A stretch of 64,000 bases of DNA from assembly GCF_037893185.1 (NCBI RefSeq), contig NZ_CP140772.1, positions 930,001 through 994,000 of the forward strand, given 5' to 3'. The translations under genes and the position numbers were made by a program. This document shows positions 27,449 through 36,246 of this stretch, one piece after another (the stretch's first letter is position 1; every line of letters begins with the position of its first letter). The notes beneath the pieces were generated by a model that made no database searches, had not been told where the DNA came from, and saw nothing but the letters and a program-made list of their open reading frames with translations. Source of the stretch: Chitinophaga sp. 180180018-3 (GTDB lineage: Bacteria > Bacteroidota > Bacteroidia > Chitinophagales > Chitinophagaceae).

Positions 27449-28675
27449 ATGAAAAAATTAATCCTCTTCCTGTTATCCGCCTGCTTATACCAGACTGCCG
27501 CCGTTGCTCAGGTGATTGCACGGTTTGTTGTCAAACCCTCCGGCATCGCCCGGCATAATACAGCCGTTCACGCATCATTGCCGGAAGGTGCCGGAAATGA
27601 ACTGGTACTGGAGGAAATAACCGGAAAAAAGCATATGCCCGTTCCCGTTAGTGTGCAGGATGGGCGCCTGTACTGGGTGCTGAATGGCGATACTCCCGGA
27701 GATGCAACACGTACATTTGAGCTGCGCAAAGGTCATCCCCGGAAAGACACCCTGATGAAAGCTGTTATCACCAATGGGCACCTGTTACTGGAACAGGCCG
27801 GCCAGCCTGTTCTTCAGTATAATTATAATACAGTTCCGGCTCCTGCCGGCGCCGATACTGTTTATAGCCGCAGCGCTTTCATTCATCCGCTCTGGGCTCC
27901 CAACGGCGTTGTACTGACCAATATTTTCCCCAATGCAGGTCATTTGCACCACATGGGCATCTGGAACCCCTGGACCCACACGATGTTTGAAGGCAGGGAA
28001 ACCGATTTCTGGAACGTCCAGAAAAAAGAAGGCAAGGTACGTTACGCAGGTAAACTGGAAACATTTTCCGGCGATGTTATCTGCGGCTTCTCCGCTAACC
28101 AGGATCATATTGCTTTCCTGAAAAACGGCAGCGAAAAAACTGCCCTCCACGAAACATGGCAGGTGAAAGTTTATCCCACCACCAACAACGGCTCACGGCG
28201 CATATGGGATTTTACTTCCATCTTCACTCCGGCTACGCCTGCTGGTATTACGTTGCTGCAATACCGTTATGGCGGCGGGTTCGGACTGAGAACCACCGCT
28301 GCCTTCACTGCCAGCACCAGCCGGGTATTAACATCGGAAGGTAAAAACCGTAATGAGGCCGACAGCACCCGGGCCCGGTGGGTGAAAATATCAGGCTCCA
28401 CCGCCCAGGGAAAGGCAGGATTGCTGATCATGGACCATCCTGATAACTTCGACTATCCTCAGCCTCTAAGGGTATGGCCGGAAAATATGGAAGGCGGCGA
28501 ACTGATGTTCAACTTCACCCCAACCCGGATGAAATCCTGGCAGCTCGACCACGGAACCCGCTACCAGCTTAATTACCGCGTGATGGTGTTCGATGGCGAT
28601 ATTACCGATGCTGAAGCTGAGGCCGCCTGGAAAGACTTCGCCTTTCCGCCCGAAGTGATCGTTATCCAGCCTTAA
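27449..28675 (+). CDS. Exported PmoA-family (DUF6807) protein
   Basis: A 408-residue protein with a clear signal peptide (MKKLILFLLSACLYQTAAVA). The signature block HPLWAPNGVVLTNIFPNAGH is followed by LHHMGIWNPW and FEGRETDFWNV, and further by LLIMDHPDNFDYPQPLRVWP, which identify the PmoA/DUF6807 family. Despite the name it is not a methane monooxygenase. The family is a periplasmic beta-rich protein frequent in polysaccharide-degrading Bacteroidota, probably sugar related, with conserved His residues in LHHMG. Single gene, divergent from the caspase-like operon. Confidence 0.85.
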   Translation: MKKLILFLLSACLYQTAAVAQVIARFVVKPSGIARHNTAVHASLPEGAGNELVLEEITGKKHMPVPVSVQDGRLYWVLNGDTPGDATRTFELRKGHPRKDTLMKAVITNGHLLLEQAGQPVLQYNYNTVPAPAGADTVYSRSAFIHPLWAPNGVVLTNIFPNAGHLHHMGIWNPWTHTMFEGRETDFWNVQKKEGKVRYAGKLETFSGDVICGFSANQDHIAFLKNGSEKTALHETWQVKVYPTTNNGSRRIWDFTSIFTPATPAGITLLQYRYGGGFGLRTTAAFTASTSRVLTSEGKNRNEADSTRARWVKISGSTAQGKAGLLIMDHPDNFDYPQPLRVWPENMEGGELMFNFTPTRMKSWQLDHGTRYQLNYRVMVFDGDITDAEAEAAWKDFAFPPEVIVIQP

Positions 28676-28680
28676 AGGCT

Positions 28681-28712
28681 TTTGAGATTTGTTGCATTTT
28701 CTTTTACTTTAG
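28681..28712 (+). promoter_or_regulatory. Possible promoter for the 28.8-30.6 kb membrane genes
   Basis: TTTG at 28681-28684, 20 nt, then TACTTTAG at 28705-28712 (seven of eight to TAnnTTTG). It precedes the small reading frame at 28786 and the two membrane-protein genes. Confidence 0.4.
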
Positions 28713-28785
28713 CGGTGTGAATGATAGGTTTCAATTCGGTTAACCTCGGAGAAACCTCCCGATACATATTTACAGCCATATCCCG

Positions 28786-28968
28786 ATGAATGAAACAAAT
28801 TTCAACAGTACCCCGGGTAACGGGAACATGCCGCCTGAACAAGACAGCCGCCTGCCTTTGTGGATGTACATGCCGGGCGCATGGGTACCGGGCACGGAGT
28901 GTACACAATACTTCGCAATCATTCATCCGAAAAAATATAACCTACATTTAAAACACACATCAACATGA
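28786..28968 (+). CDS. Possible small protein, 60 residues
   Basis: An ATG frame of 60 codons whose stop overlaps the next gene's start codon (ATGA), an arrangement typical of translational coupling. The sequence is rich in Pro, Gly and Asn at the N-terminus (NSTPGNGNMPPEQDSRLP), then LWMYMPGAWVPGTECTQYFA. It shows no motif, and the last 16 residues look like translated leader sequence. It lies about 75 nt after a plausible promoter. It could equally be an unneeded leader of the next gene. Confidence 0.3.
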   Translation: MNETNFNSTPGNGNMPPEQDSRLPLWMYMPGAWVPGTECTQYFAIIHPKKYNLHLKHTST

Positions 28969-29492
28969 ACAACCTTTCAGAATTGAAATCCACCTTACTG
29001 GATATCCACGAGAAAGACAAAAAACAAATCATCAACGCGCTCATTATTGCAGAAATATTCGCTGTGCTGCTATTGGCATTGGTCGGATATTCCCTGTTCT
29101 CCAACAGCAACGGAAAGCCTCCGGTAGCTATTCTGTTTATGCTGGCGTTGTTGCCAACAGGCGTACTGGTGGCCTATCTTATTATGCTGGCCCAGGCAAA
29201 GAAACGGCCGCAGAAAATCGAAGATTTTGTTAAACGGCTGGAAACCGGTGAACGGATAAATACACTCGACACTTTTACCGATTACAAGCTGACATTGCCC
29301 CTGCGTATTATCAGGCTTCGCCTGTTTCCTATGGAATATGCACACATCAGAATAGGGCAGAACCGTACTTTTTTTAAATTGCCGTTGTCGGAAGAAAACG
29401 TACAGCCATTCAAAGCTTTGGTAAGCCAATCGCAGCAAACTGCGCCGGGCAATACCATCGGAGGAAATGCAGCTAACTGGTCTTCCAACTGA
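28965..29492 (+). CDS. Hypothetical two-TM membrane protein
   Basis: A 175-residue protein I do not recognise. Residues 1-20 are charged (LLDIHEKDKKQI), then two transmembrane helices (ALIIAEIFAVLLLALVGYSL and VAILFMLALLPTGVLVAYLI). A cytoplasmic domain follows with FVKRLETGERINTLDTF and LRLFPMEYAHIRIGQNRTFF. It is coupled to the DUF3137-type gene 13 nt downstream, and both have an N-terminal cytoplasmic stretch, two helices and a C-terminal cytoplasmic domain. The pair sits just before the T6SS locus, but nothing in the sequence ties it to secretion. Confidence 0.6.
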   Translation: MNNLSELKSTLLDIHEKDKKQIINALIIAEIFAVLLLALVGYSLFSNSNGKPPVAILFMLALLPTGVLVAYLIMLAQAKKRPQKIEDFVKRLETGERINTLDTFTDYKLTLPLRIIRLRLFPMEYAHIRIGQNRTFFKLPLSEENVQPFKALVSQSQQTAPGNTIGGNAANWSSN

Positions 29493-29505
29493 TAATAACG
29501 GGTAT

Positions 29506-30555
29506 ATGAAGTCACTGGAAGAATTTAACCAATTTATTGATCAGCAGCTGAGCAACGAACTAAAGGCAGTTGAACAGCAACGCATTGCCGGCCGCAATTG
29601 GATGCGACGGATGTGGGCTTTCAGCATCCTGTTCTTTGCATTGTTCGTTTTGTTCATCATCTGGTTTGCCGCCAGCTCAGGCGATGCCCGCACCACCTCA
29701 GGAACCAGCAGCACACAGATCATCCTGATAGTGGGCGTTGTGATATTGTTTTCTATAGGAGGTTACGCCATGAGTTACTTTATGAAGAAGCAGAAAGGGA
29801 GCGATGCGGCGGCGGATTTCCAGCAAGACTTCAAACACCGTGTCGTGAAGCCGATTATCGGTTTTATTGATCCGGGGCTTACCTATCAGCCACTCAATCA
29901 TGCCAGCTACGACGAATTTACGGAAAGCGGGCTGTTCATAAAGAAGGATTACCATATTACCGGCAACGACCAGGTATACGGCAAAAACGGAGATATGAAT
30001 TTCCAGTTTTGCGATTTGCTGGTAACACATACACCCTTGATCACCATGAGAGGCCAGGGGCCTGATACCGTTTTCTGCGGAAGTTATTTTATCGGGCAGT
30101 TTCCCCGTTATTTCAGCACGCCGGTATATATTCTTTCCCGCAGTGGCCGGCTGGAAAGCTGGTTTGCAGGAAGTGCCGCTGATGAAGGCTTTATCCAAAC
30201 CTGGAACCTCGGCAAAAAAGTATTGCCAGCTGATGCCAGCTTCAACAAACAGTTCATGGTCTATTCCCCGTTGCCGGAAGACGCAGAACAACTGCTGACC
30301 CCATCGCTGATGGAACGGATCAGGGAAATTTCCGGACGTACAAATGCAAAACTGTGGTTGTCGTTTTACAACAACCGGGTATACGCCGCCATAGATCATG
30401 GGATGGACTATTTTGAAACTACCCTGAACAGATCTTTGGAGAACAGGAAAATGCTGGAAAGTTTTTATTTGGATTTTATGTCGGTACTGCAACTGGCGAA
30501 CGATCTGAAAAGTAATGCCACCATCTGGACGACTAACGCTTTTTCCCGGTCCTAA
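29506..30555 (+). CDS. DUF3137-domain membrane protein
   Basis: A 349-residue protein with two transmembrane helices near the N-terminus (MWAFSILFFALFVLFIIWFA and IILIVGVVILFSIGGYAMSY), followed by a large soluble domain typical of DUF3137: VVKPIIGFIDPGLTYQPLNH, FCDLLVTHTPLITM, FRGYFF-like GSYFIGQFP, then PEDAEQLLTPSLMERI and NRVYAAIDHGMDYFE. The family has no known activity. The start at 29506 (MKSLEEFNQF) is preferred over 29467, which would overlap the upstream gene. It is in an operon with the 175-residue membrane protein. Confidence 0.7.
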   Translation: MKSLEEFNQFIDQQLSNELKAVEQQRIAGRNWMRRMWAFSILFFALFVLFIIWFAASSGDARTTSGTSSTQIILIVGVVILFSIGGYAMSYFMKKQKGSDAAADFQQDFKHRVVKPIIGFIDPGLTYQPLNHASYDEFTESGLFIKKDYHITGNDQVYGKNGDMNFQFCDLLVTHTPLITMRGQGPDTVFCGSYFIGQFPRYFSTPVYILSRSGRLESWFAGSAADEGFIQTWNLGKKVLPADASFNKQFMVYSPLPEDAEQLLTPSLMERIREISGRTNAKLWLSFYNNRVYAAIDHGMDYFETTLNRSLENRKMLESFYLDFMSVLQLANDLKSNATIWTTNAFSRS

Positions 30556-30923
30556 GGTGGTGGTAACACATTAACTTACCGCGCGTTTCCTATTTATTAG
30601 ATAGACATCCTGTCCATATTTTTTTATCAAGTACATTTTTTTGATGTTAAATCTTTATATGAATAAAAAATAAATAATATATACAGGTTTTTTATCGTCC
30701 GCCGAAAGGCTTATCCATAAAGGATTTTTAGGGAAATTTACAGAGATGGATATACGAATAGTGTCTGAGGCCGCCCGGAAATTGAAATAGCGGCAGAGTT
30801 TTTTTGGGGATTGAATTCTCTGTAAATATTTTCGCTGTATCTTTACTCCGCCTCCTTTTGGGGAAGGCGAACTTTGAAATTGTAATTGTTAACTTGAATT
30901 TTGAAAAACCTGGTATCATCTAC
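30556..30923 (+). other. AT-rich leader region of the T6SS locus
   Basis: This 368-nt gap before tssH holds no convincing gene. It is AT-rich in its first half (30600-30680). TATCTTTA at 30838-30845 is a seven-of-eight match to TAnnTTTG and lies 78 nt before the tssH ATG. It is the best promoter candidate, and it sits within the 40-codon frame extension that would otherwise lengthen TssH. Confidence 0.4.
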
Positions 30924-33368
30924 ATGACCCTGTCATCGTTGACTATATTTGGCCCTGAACTGCAATCTGCTATTAGGATAGCGGCTGCCATTGCGAAGGA
31001 ATACCGTCATCCGCAATATACTCCCGCGCACCTGCTACGCGCCTGCCTGCACCGGGAAACCGGATTGGCTCCCACACTGCATGAGATGAATCTCGACGTT
31101 TACTACCTGGAAGAATGGGCGGAAGTTCGTTTGGATGAAATGCCCCGCGCCTCCCGTATGCCGGACGATCCGGAACCAGACGACGCTGCGGCTGCAGTAT
31201 TGAACGAAGCATTGAGCATAACCCAGGAATATGACCGGGCAGAAGCGGATGCCTGGAGCCTGCTCCTGGCCCTTTGTACACCGGGGGTAGGGTTCTCATA
31301 TGAACAACTGAAAACATTTCCGTTTATAAGAGATCAGTTGATAGGGGTAATGAAACCGGAGAAAGGGAACGGAAAAGAAACTACCGCTCCTGCCAGTGCC
31401 ATCAAACCGGCTGCCCTGAAGTATGTATATCGCATTACTGATCCGCAGCTGCTGAAAACGTTTCATCCCGTTATTGGCCGCGACGGCGAAATCAGGGCGG
31501 TCACTGAAATCCTTACCCGGAGAGATCGTGCCAGCGTATTGCTGATAGGAGAAGGCGGTGTGGGCAAAACCGCACTGGCTGAAGGATTGGCCCGTGCCAT
31601 TGCGCAGAAACAGGTGCCTGTACAATTACAGCAGTCTGATATGTATGCGCTCGATTATGGCGCTTTCATAGCAGGGGCTGCCTATAAAAATGAACTGGAA
31701 GACCGTTTGCTGCAGATTGTTCAGCAACTGAAACAAACGGGAAGGCATATACTCTTTATTGATAATCTCCACAGCCTGCTCGACAAACAATCCGGAGGCG
31801 GCATGGCCAATGTGTTGAAAGCCGCTTTGGGAAAAGGAGAGATCATTATCGTCGGAACCACTACTCCGGAAGGATTCCGCAAACTGATTGAACCGGATGC
31901 GATCCTGCGTCACCGCTTTGAAACCATTTCATTGTCCGAGCCCGATGAAACCCTGGCCAGACACATGATCCAGGCGGTAGCACCCGTATATGAAAGCTTC
32001 TATCAACTGAAAATACTACCTGAAAGCATAAACGAAGCCATCCGCCTGTCGGGCCGTTATCTGAAAGAACGGGCGTTGCCGGATAGTGCGATGAATCTGG
32101 TAGACAGAACCATGGCGGCCATTCGCGCCAGCCAGGATACCAGCGAAGGCTTGCTGAAATCGCTCAGGGAATCCCTGGATGCATTATCTGCTAAGGAATC
32201 CGTACAGGCAGAAGAACTGCATTGGTATTTCAGGCAATTGAAAGAACAGGCAGGAACACTGCTGGCTGCACGCCTGAACATCACACAGGATCTGCAGCTT
32301 ATCTCAGATGTGGCTGAGCTGAAACAACAACTGCAACAGCTGCTGGAACAACTGGAACAGGTAACTGCCATCCGGCAGGAATCTTTAACACCGGTTGACC
32401 TGGCCACGATGATCGCAGCCATGACAGGCATCCCACTCGGAAAGGTACAGTCGCAGGAAAGAGAACGACTGGTAAACATGGAAGATCACCTGCGCAAGAG
32501 AGTAGTAGGTCAGGACCACGCACTAAAAGCAGTAGCTGATGCTATTCTTGAATCAAGATCCGGCCTGAGCCGGCCCGGACAACCCATCGGCTCTTTCTTT
32601 TTCCTGGGCCCTACCGGTACCGGTAAAACAGAGCTGGCTAAATCGCTGGCCGATTTCCTGTTCCAGGATGAACATGCGATGATCCGCTTCGATATGTCGG
32701 AGTTCAAGGAAGAACATGCAGCTGCACTGCTGTATGGTGCACCTCCGGGATACGTCGGCTATGAAGAGGGAGGATTACTGGTAAACAAAATCCGCCAGCA
32801 ACCATACGCGGTAGTATTATTCGATGAAATAGAAAAGGCACATCCTTCCGTGTTTGATATCTTCCTCCAGATCATGGATGAAGGTAAACTACATGATAGA
32901 TTGGGGAAAACAGGCGACTTCTCAAATGCCCTGGTACTGTTCACTTCCAATATCGGGAGCGAAGCCATTGCCAGATCTTTCCAGGAAGGAAAGATCCCTG
33001 CTTCCCAACAGCTCATGGAACTGATGACACGCCATTTCAGGCCTGAATTCCTGGGAAGGCTTACAGAGATCGTTCCCTTCGGACCTATACAGGCAGCGAA
33101 TGTGGAAAAGATATTCGACATACACCTGAAACATTTATTGCAGCTGCTGGAACAACAGCATATCCGGCTGGAAGTAACGGCAGAAGCACGGAAATACCTG
33201 GCCCGGCTGGGCTATTCGCCGCAATACGGGGCACGACCTTTGCGGGAAGTGATCCGCGGCCAACTCCGCAAGCCGCTGTCCAGAATGATCATCAACGGCA
33301 GCCTGCGAAAGGATATGACAGTAACACTGGATATAAAAGATGAACAGTTAGACTGGACTATAATTTGA
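30924..33368 (+). CDS. tssH: T6SS sheath-disassembly ATPase TssH (ClpV)
   Basis: Hsp100/Clp AAA+ ATPase that extracts and recycles contracted TssBC sheath. The 814 residues comprise an N-terminal Clp-N repeat (QYTPAHLLRACLHRE), a first AAA+ module with Walker A GEGGVGKT at 209-216, a coiled middle region (about 430-480), and a second module with GPTGTGKT at 562-569 and VLFDEIEKAH around 634. In the first module Walker B reads FIDNLH, so the catalytic Glu is replaced by Asn281. ATP hydrolysis there may be weak. The ATG at 30924 (MTLSSLTIFG) fits the Clp-N start, whereas an upstream start at 30804 adds 40 unrelated residues. First gene of the plus-strand sheath operon. Confidence 0.88.
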   Translation: MTLSSLTIFGPELQSAIRIAAAIAKEYRHPQYTPAHLLRACLHRETGLAPTLHEMNLDVYYLEEWAEVRLDEMPRASRMPDDPEPDDAAAAVLNEALSITQEYDRAEADAWSLLLALCTPGVGFSYEQLKTFPFIRDQLIGVMKPEKGNGKETTAPASAIKPAALKYVYRITDPQLLKTFHPVIGRDGEIRAVTEILTRRDRASVLLIGEGGVGKTALAEGLARAIAQKQVPVQLQQSDMYALDYGAFIAGAAYKNELEDRLLQIVQQLKQTGRHILFIDNLHSLLDKQSGGGMANVLKAALGKGEIIIVGTTTPEGFRKLIEPDAILRHRFETISLSEPDETLARHMIQAVAPVYESFYQLKILPESINEAIRLSGRYLKERALPDSAMNLVDRTMAAIRASQDTSEGLLKSLRESLDALSAKESVQAEELHWYFRQLKEQAGTLLAARLNITQDLQLISDVAELKQQLQQLLEQLEQVTAIRQESLTPVDLATMIAAMTGIPLGKVQSQERERLVNMEDHLRKRVVGQDHALKAVADAILESRSGLSRPGQPIGSFFFLGPTGTGKTELAKSLADFLFQDEHAMIRFDMSEFKEEHAAALLYGAPPGYVGYEEGGLLVNKIRQQPYAVVLFDEIEKAHPSVFDIFLQIMDEGKLHDRLGKTGDFSNALVLFTSNIGSEAIARSFQEGKIPASQQLMELMTRHFRPEFLGRLTEIVPFGPIQAANVEKIFDIHLKHLLQLLEQQHIRLEVTAEARKYLARLGYSPQYGARPLREVIRGQLRKPLSRMIINGSLRKDMTVTLDIKDEQLDWTII

Positions 33369-33404
33369 TAAGTATCAGATTGAAAAATTTTAAATTTATC
33401 TCAA

Positions 33405-33851
33405 ATGAATGACAACTACGGAATTGGCGGCACAGAAGTGAAGCTCGACGCCAACGAAGCCATTGCGGAGATCTCGCACAACCGTACCTTGTTTGCTGAA
33501 AAGTTAACCCAGCAGGCACCCGTAAAACCTGAAATTGTGGAAGGGCTTACTTCCGTAGAAGCTGTTTTTGAACACTTCAAACCGGCAGTAAATGTAAGTT
33601 TCCATGATGCAGAAGGACAAACAGTGCCAGAAAAATTGCAATTCCATAACCTGGGAGATTTTGGCGTAAAAGGTATCACTGCTCAGAGTGCATTCCTGAA
33701 CGACCTTTCAACGGAAAGGGAACAGTACCTGAAAATTATGAAGCAGCTGAAAACAAACAAAATCCTGAAAACAGCGCTGGCTGATCCTGAGGCTCGCAAA
33801 GCCATGCTGGGCGCCATCCGCGGGATGATGAAAGACCTTAACACCAAATAA
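33405..33851 (+). CDS. tssB: T6SS contractile sheath small subunit TssB
   Basis: A 148-residue homologue of TssB of the Bacteroidetes T6SSiii class. It pairs with TssC to form the contractile sheath around the Hcp tube. The LTSVEAVFEHFKPAVNVSFH block and the HNLGDFGVKGITAQSAFLND block match the beta-sheet core, and LKTNKILKTALADPEARKAM the C-terminal helices. Located 36 nt after tssH and 32 nt before tssC, in the same operon. Confidence 0.88.
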   Translation: MNDNYGIGGTEVKLDANEAIAEISHNRTLFAEKLTQQAPVKPEIVEGLTSVEAVFEHFKPAVNVSFHDAEGQTVPEKLQFHNLGDFGVKGITAQSAFLNDLSTEREQYLKIMKQLKTNKILKTALADPEARKAMLGAIRGMMKDLNTK

Positions 33852-33883
33852 TTCACGGTTCCCTGTACAGGAACATAACCTCA

Positions 33884-35260
33884 ATGACTATGGCAGAATT
33901 ACAGAAAAACCAGGAGTTACAAAATGAAAACCTGTCGTCCCAACAACAGGTAGCAAGCCTCGAACAAAATATAGAGGCCCTGGCAAAGTATGGCGGTTTC
34001 GATTTGCTCGAAGGCACCGTGGAAGGCGCGCAGAACCTTAACCCCGAACGTAAGGCACGCCGGAATATCTTCCTTACCGAAGCTGGAAAAAAAGCTGAAA
34101 GAGAAAAACTGAAAAAAGTTTTATCCCTTTGGGAAAAAGTATTATCTGAAACTACCGAACTGCCGGAAATGGTGGACTACTGCACCACTCACGCCGAACA
34201 GGCCGAAAAAGTGTTGTCTTCCAACCTCGGTGAAGCAGTGGAAAGTACCAGAGAACTGGAACAGTCTTACAGAAACGTAGCACTGTTTTACAAGAATACA
34301 GAGTCTGATAAGGTGAAGAACATTTCCTTCATCAACGTGGAACTGGATCAGTTGAAAGACCTGGACAACACCCGGTTTATTGATGCTATCAGCGCTGAAC
34401 TGGTGAATAATTACGACAGGCTCGATCTGCGTAATAACTACAGTCTGCTGGTGATACCGGGTTACCTGGGCTCCAACAAAGTGATAGAAAAATGGGCGAA
34501 GATCGCGCATGAAAATAAAGCCATGCTGGTCACCGATTTTGCACATCTGGATGCACCGGATGATGTAATGGAAATGTTTGAACTGGCAAACCTCACCGGT
34601 GGTGAGATTCATCGTTCCAATGTGATCATGTCATGTAACTGGCTGGTTGGCCGTGGCAAATTTGATGAAGTGGGAGAACAGGACAACCTGTATGTACCAC
34701 CATCTGGCGCCCTGGCTGGTAAAATATATAAAACACTGATGTCGCAGGTGACCGCTGGTAAGAAATTCGGTGGTATGAACGAAGTGGACGGTGTTAAATT
34801 TGAACTGAAGAAAAGCGAAATCGCCAGCCTCGAAAAAATGGGCCTGGTGCCAATGGTGAAGGAATATGGCAAGGTGATGGCCTTCAGTGCAAAAACACTG
34901 TTCAACGGCGATAACCTCGGTCTGCAAACCTACTCCGTAGTACGTGTATTCGACTTCGTTACAAAGGTGCTCATGGACTTCCTGAACCGCAGGGCCTTCG
35001 AAAACTTCAATGCTAATACCCGCAAGGATCTGATGAAACAAATCATCCGCTTCCTGGATAGCATTACAGGCCCGGATAAGCTCATCGAGGATTTCAATAT
35101 CCGCCGCTTCGAGCAGGATCCGATTCAGAAAGATCGGATTCACCTCGATATACACCTGAAACCATATTTCCCTGCTAAAAACTTCCTGATCAAGATGGAA
35201 GGGCAGAAAGGAGATGATGCCGCTGATTGGGAAACCACCTACGAACAGGATGGAAAATAA
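33884..35260 (+). CDS. tssC: T6SS contractile sheath large subunit TssC
   Basis: A 458-residue sheath subunit. The N-terminal ALAKYGGFDLLEGTVEGAQN region and ISFINVELDQLKDLDNTRFI begin the VipB-like core, followed by YSLLVIPGYLGSNKVIEKWA and NVIMSCNWLVGRGKF. The C-terminal half includes LNRRAFENFNANTRKDLMKQ and the final IHLDIHLKPYFPAKNFLIKM strand that interlocks subunits. It is the same family as Bacteroides TssC. An alternative start 2 codons downstream is possible. It is followed by a stem-loop, so the abundant sheath subunits may be expressed more strongly than the downstream genes. Confidence 0.88.
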   Translation: MTMAELQKNQELQNENLSSQQQVASLEQNIEALAKYGGFDLLEGTVEGAQNLNPERKARRNIFLTEAGKKAEREKLKKVLSLWEKVLSETTELPEMVDYCTTHAEQAEKVLSSNLGEAVESTRELEQSYRNVALFYKNTESDKVKNISFINVELDQLKDLDNTRFIDAISAELVNNYDRLDLRNNYSLLVIPGYLGSNKVIEKWAKIAHENKAMLVTDFAHLDAPDDVMEMFELANLTGGEIHRSNVIMSCNWLVGRGKFDEVGEQDNLYVPPSGALAGKIYKTLMSQVTAGKKFGGMNEVDGVKFELKKSEIASLEKMGLVPMVKEYGKVMAFSAKTLFNGDNLGLQTYSVVRVFDFVTKVLMDFLNRRAFENFNANTRKDLMKQIIRFLDSITGPDKLIEDFNIRRFEQDPIQKDRIHLDIHLKPYFPAKNFLIKMEGQKGDDAADWETTYEQDGK

Positions 35261-35266
35261 ATTACC

Positions 35267-35312
35267 GGCAGTCAGCTTCCGGGATATGTCATGTACCGGA
35301 ATGCTGACTGCC
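35267..35312 (+). terminator. Intercistronic hairpin after tssC
   Basis: GGCAGTCAGC (35267-35276) pairs with GCTGACTGCC (35303-35312), with inner TTCCGG/CCGGAA pairing and a loop of about 13 nt. No T-run follows. It may stabilise the tssBC messenger or attenuate transcription into the two following envelope genes. Confidence 0.6.
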
Positions 35313-35343
35313 TGATTTCCCTTAACACCAACGAAATATTTAA

Positions 35344-36246
35344 ATGCTGATAGAGATGAAACAAGTGCTGTGCAGTATTCTGCTTTGTTTGTTAATCACA
35401 TATGCCAACGCCCAGACAGGTACAGATAGTATTCTCACAACGAAAGGTGCAGTTACACTGATCACCTCGGGGGCGCCCATCAGTACTTTCCAGATCGGAG
35501 ATGGAAAGAACACCGATTACGATTACCGTATCGTGGAAGGTAATATGGTTTTTCTCCGGCCCATTACGCCTAATCCACGGCCTACTAACCTGATTGTCCG
35601 GGAAGGCGAAAACATTCACTATCTTATCATTTGCTACACCGACAGAGCAGATCTTGCCAGATTGAAATACACTTTATCCGGCAAGAACAAAACTACCGGT
35701 GCACTTACCACCGCAGATGGACCGAAACAGGCTCCCCGCCCGGGTAACGGCGAAAGAAACGGTGCGGTGCCTGTAGCCAATGTGCCGGAAGAAAACAACA
35801 ACTACCTGATCAGCGTAGATACTGTAACAGTGGGTAAAATAGCCGAAGATTTCGGTAAAGATCATAAGATCAACCACCAGTATGAAATAAAGGTAGATGG
35901 TGTAAGCATCGGCTATACACAGGCTATGACGCTGAATAACATGAGCTATTTCTGTTTCCGCGTCCGCAACAAAGGGAAGGAACCTTATGAGATAGTGAAA
36001 GCTACCCTGCTGCACAAGGAAAAGAAAGATACCTCCCTGTTGCATACCATGCCTATCCTCTATCGGAGAGGTCCTGCTACCATAGCCGGTAAAGAGGAAG
36101 CGAACGAAGTGTTTGTGGTGCCTTCCAAAATGTTTAAGAAGGAAGACGAGGTAGTGGTAGTATTGCAGACAACAGAAGGCCAGCAGCAGCTGGTGCTGTA
36201 TGTACCCGTTACCGCACTTCCCAGGTATATGATCGCCAAACAATGA
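35344..36246 (+). CDS. TraN/DUF4138-like exported protein in T6SS operon
   Basis: A 300-residue exported protein (signal peptide KQVLCSILLCLLITYANAQ). An N-terminal beta domain (VTLITSGAPISTFQIGDGKN, MVFLRPITP, TNLIVREGENIHYLIICYTD) is followed by a linker and a second beta domain (MTLNNMSYFCFRVRNKG, EPYEIVKATLLHKEKKDTSL, NEVFVVPSKMFKKEDEVVVV). The order matches TraN (DUF4138) of Bacteroides conjugative elements, which is VirB9-like, but this is by eye. A T6SS envelope or outer-membrane role is inferred from its place between tssC and a transglycosylase, whose start overlaps its stop (ATGA). It could be a divergent TssQ or TssR counterpart. An in-frame start at 35356 is also possible. Confidence 0.6.
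   Translation: MLIEMKQVLCSILLCLLITYANAQTGTDSILTTKGAVTLITSGAPISTFQIGDGKNTDYDYRIVEGNMVFLRPITPNPRPTNLIVREGENIHYLIICYTDRADLARLKYTLSGKNKTTGALTTADGPKQAPRPGNGERNGAVPVANVPEENNNYLISVDTVTVGKIAEDFGKDHKINHQYEIKVDGVSIGYTQAMTLNNMSYFCFRVRNKGKEPYEIVKATLLHKEKKDTSLLHTMPILYRRGPATIAGKEEANEVFVVPSKMFKKEDEVVVVLQTTEGQQQLVLYVPVTALPRYMIAKQ

Noticed and set aside
30804..30923. Upstream extension of TssH by 40 residues
   Set aside because: The extension is hydrophobic with no relation to Clp-N, and it covers the leader with the likely promoter. The ATG at 30924 fits the family start.
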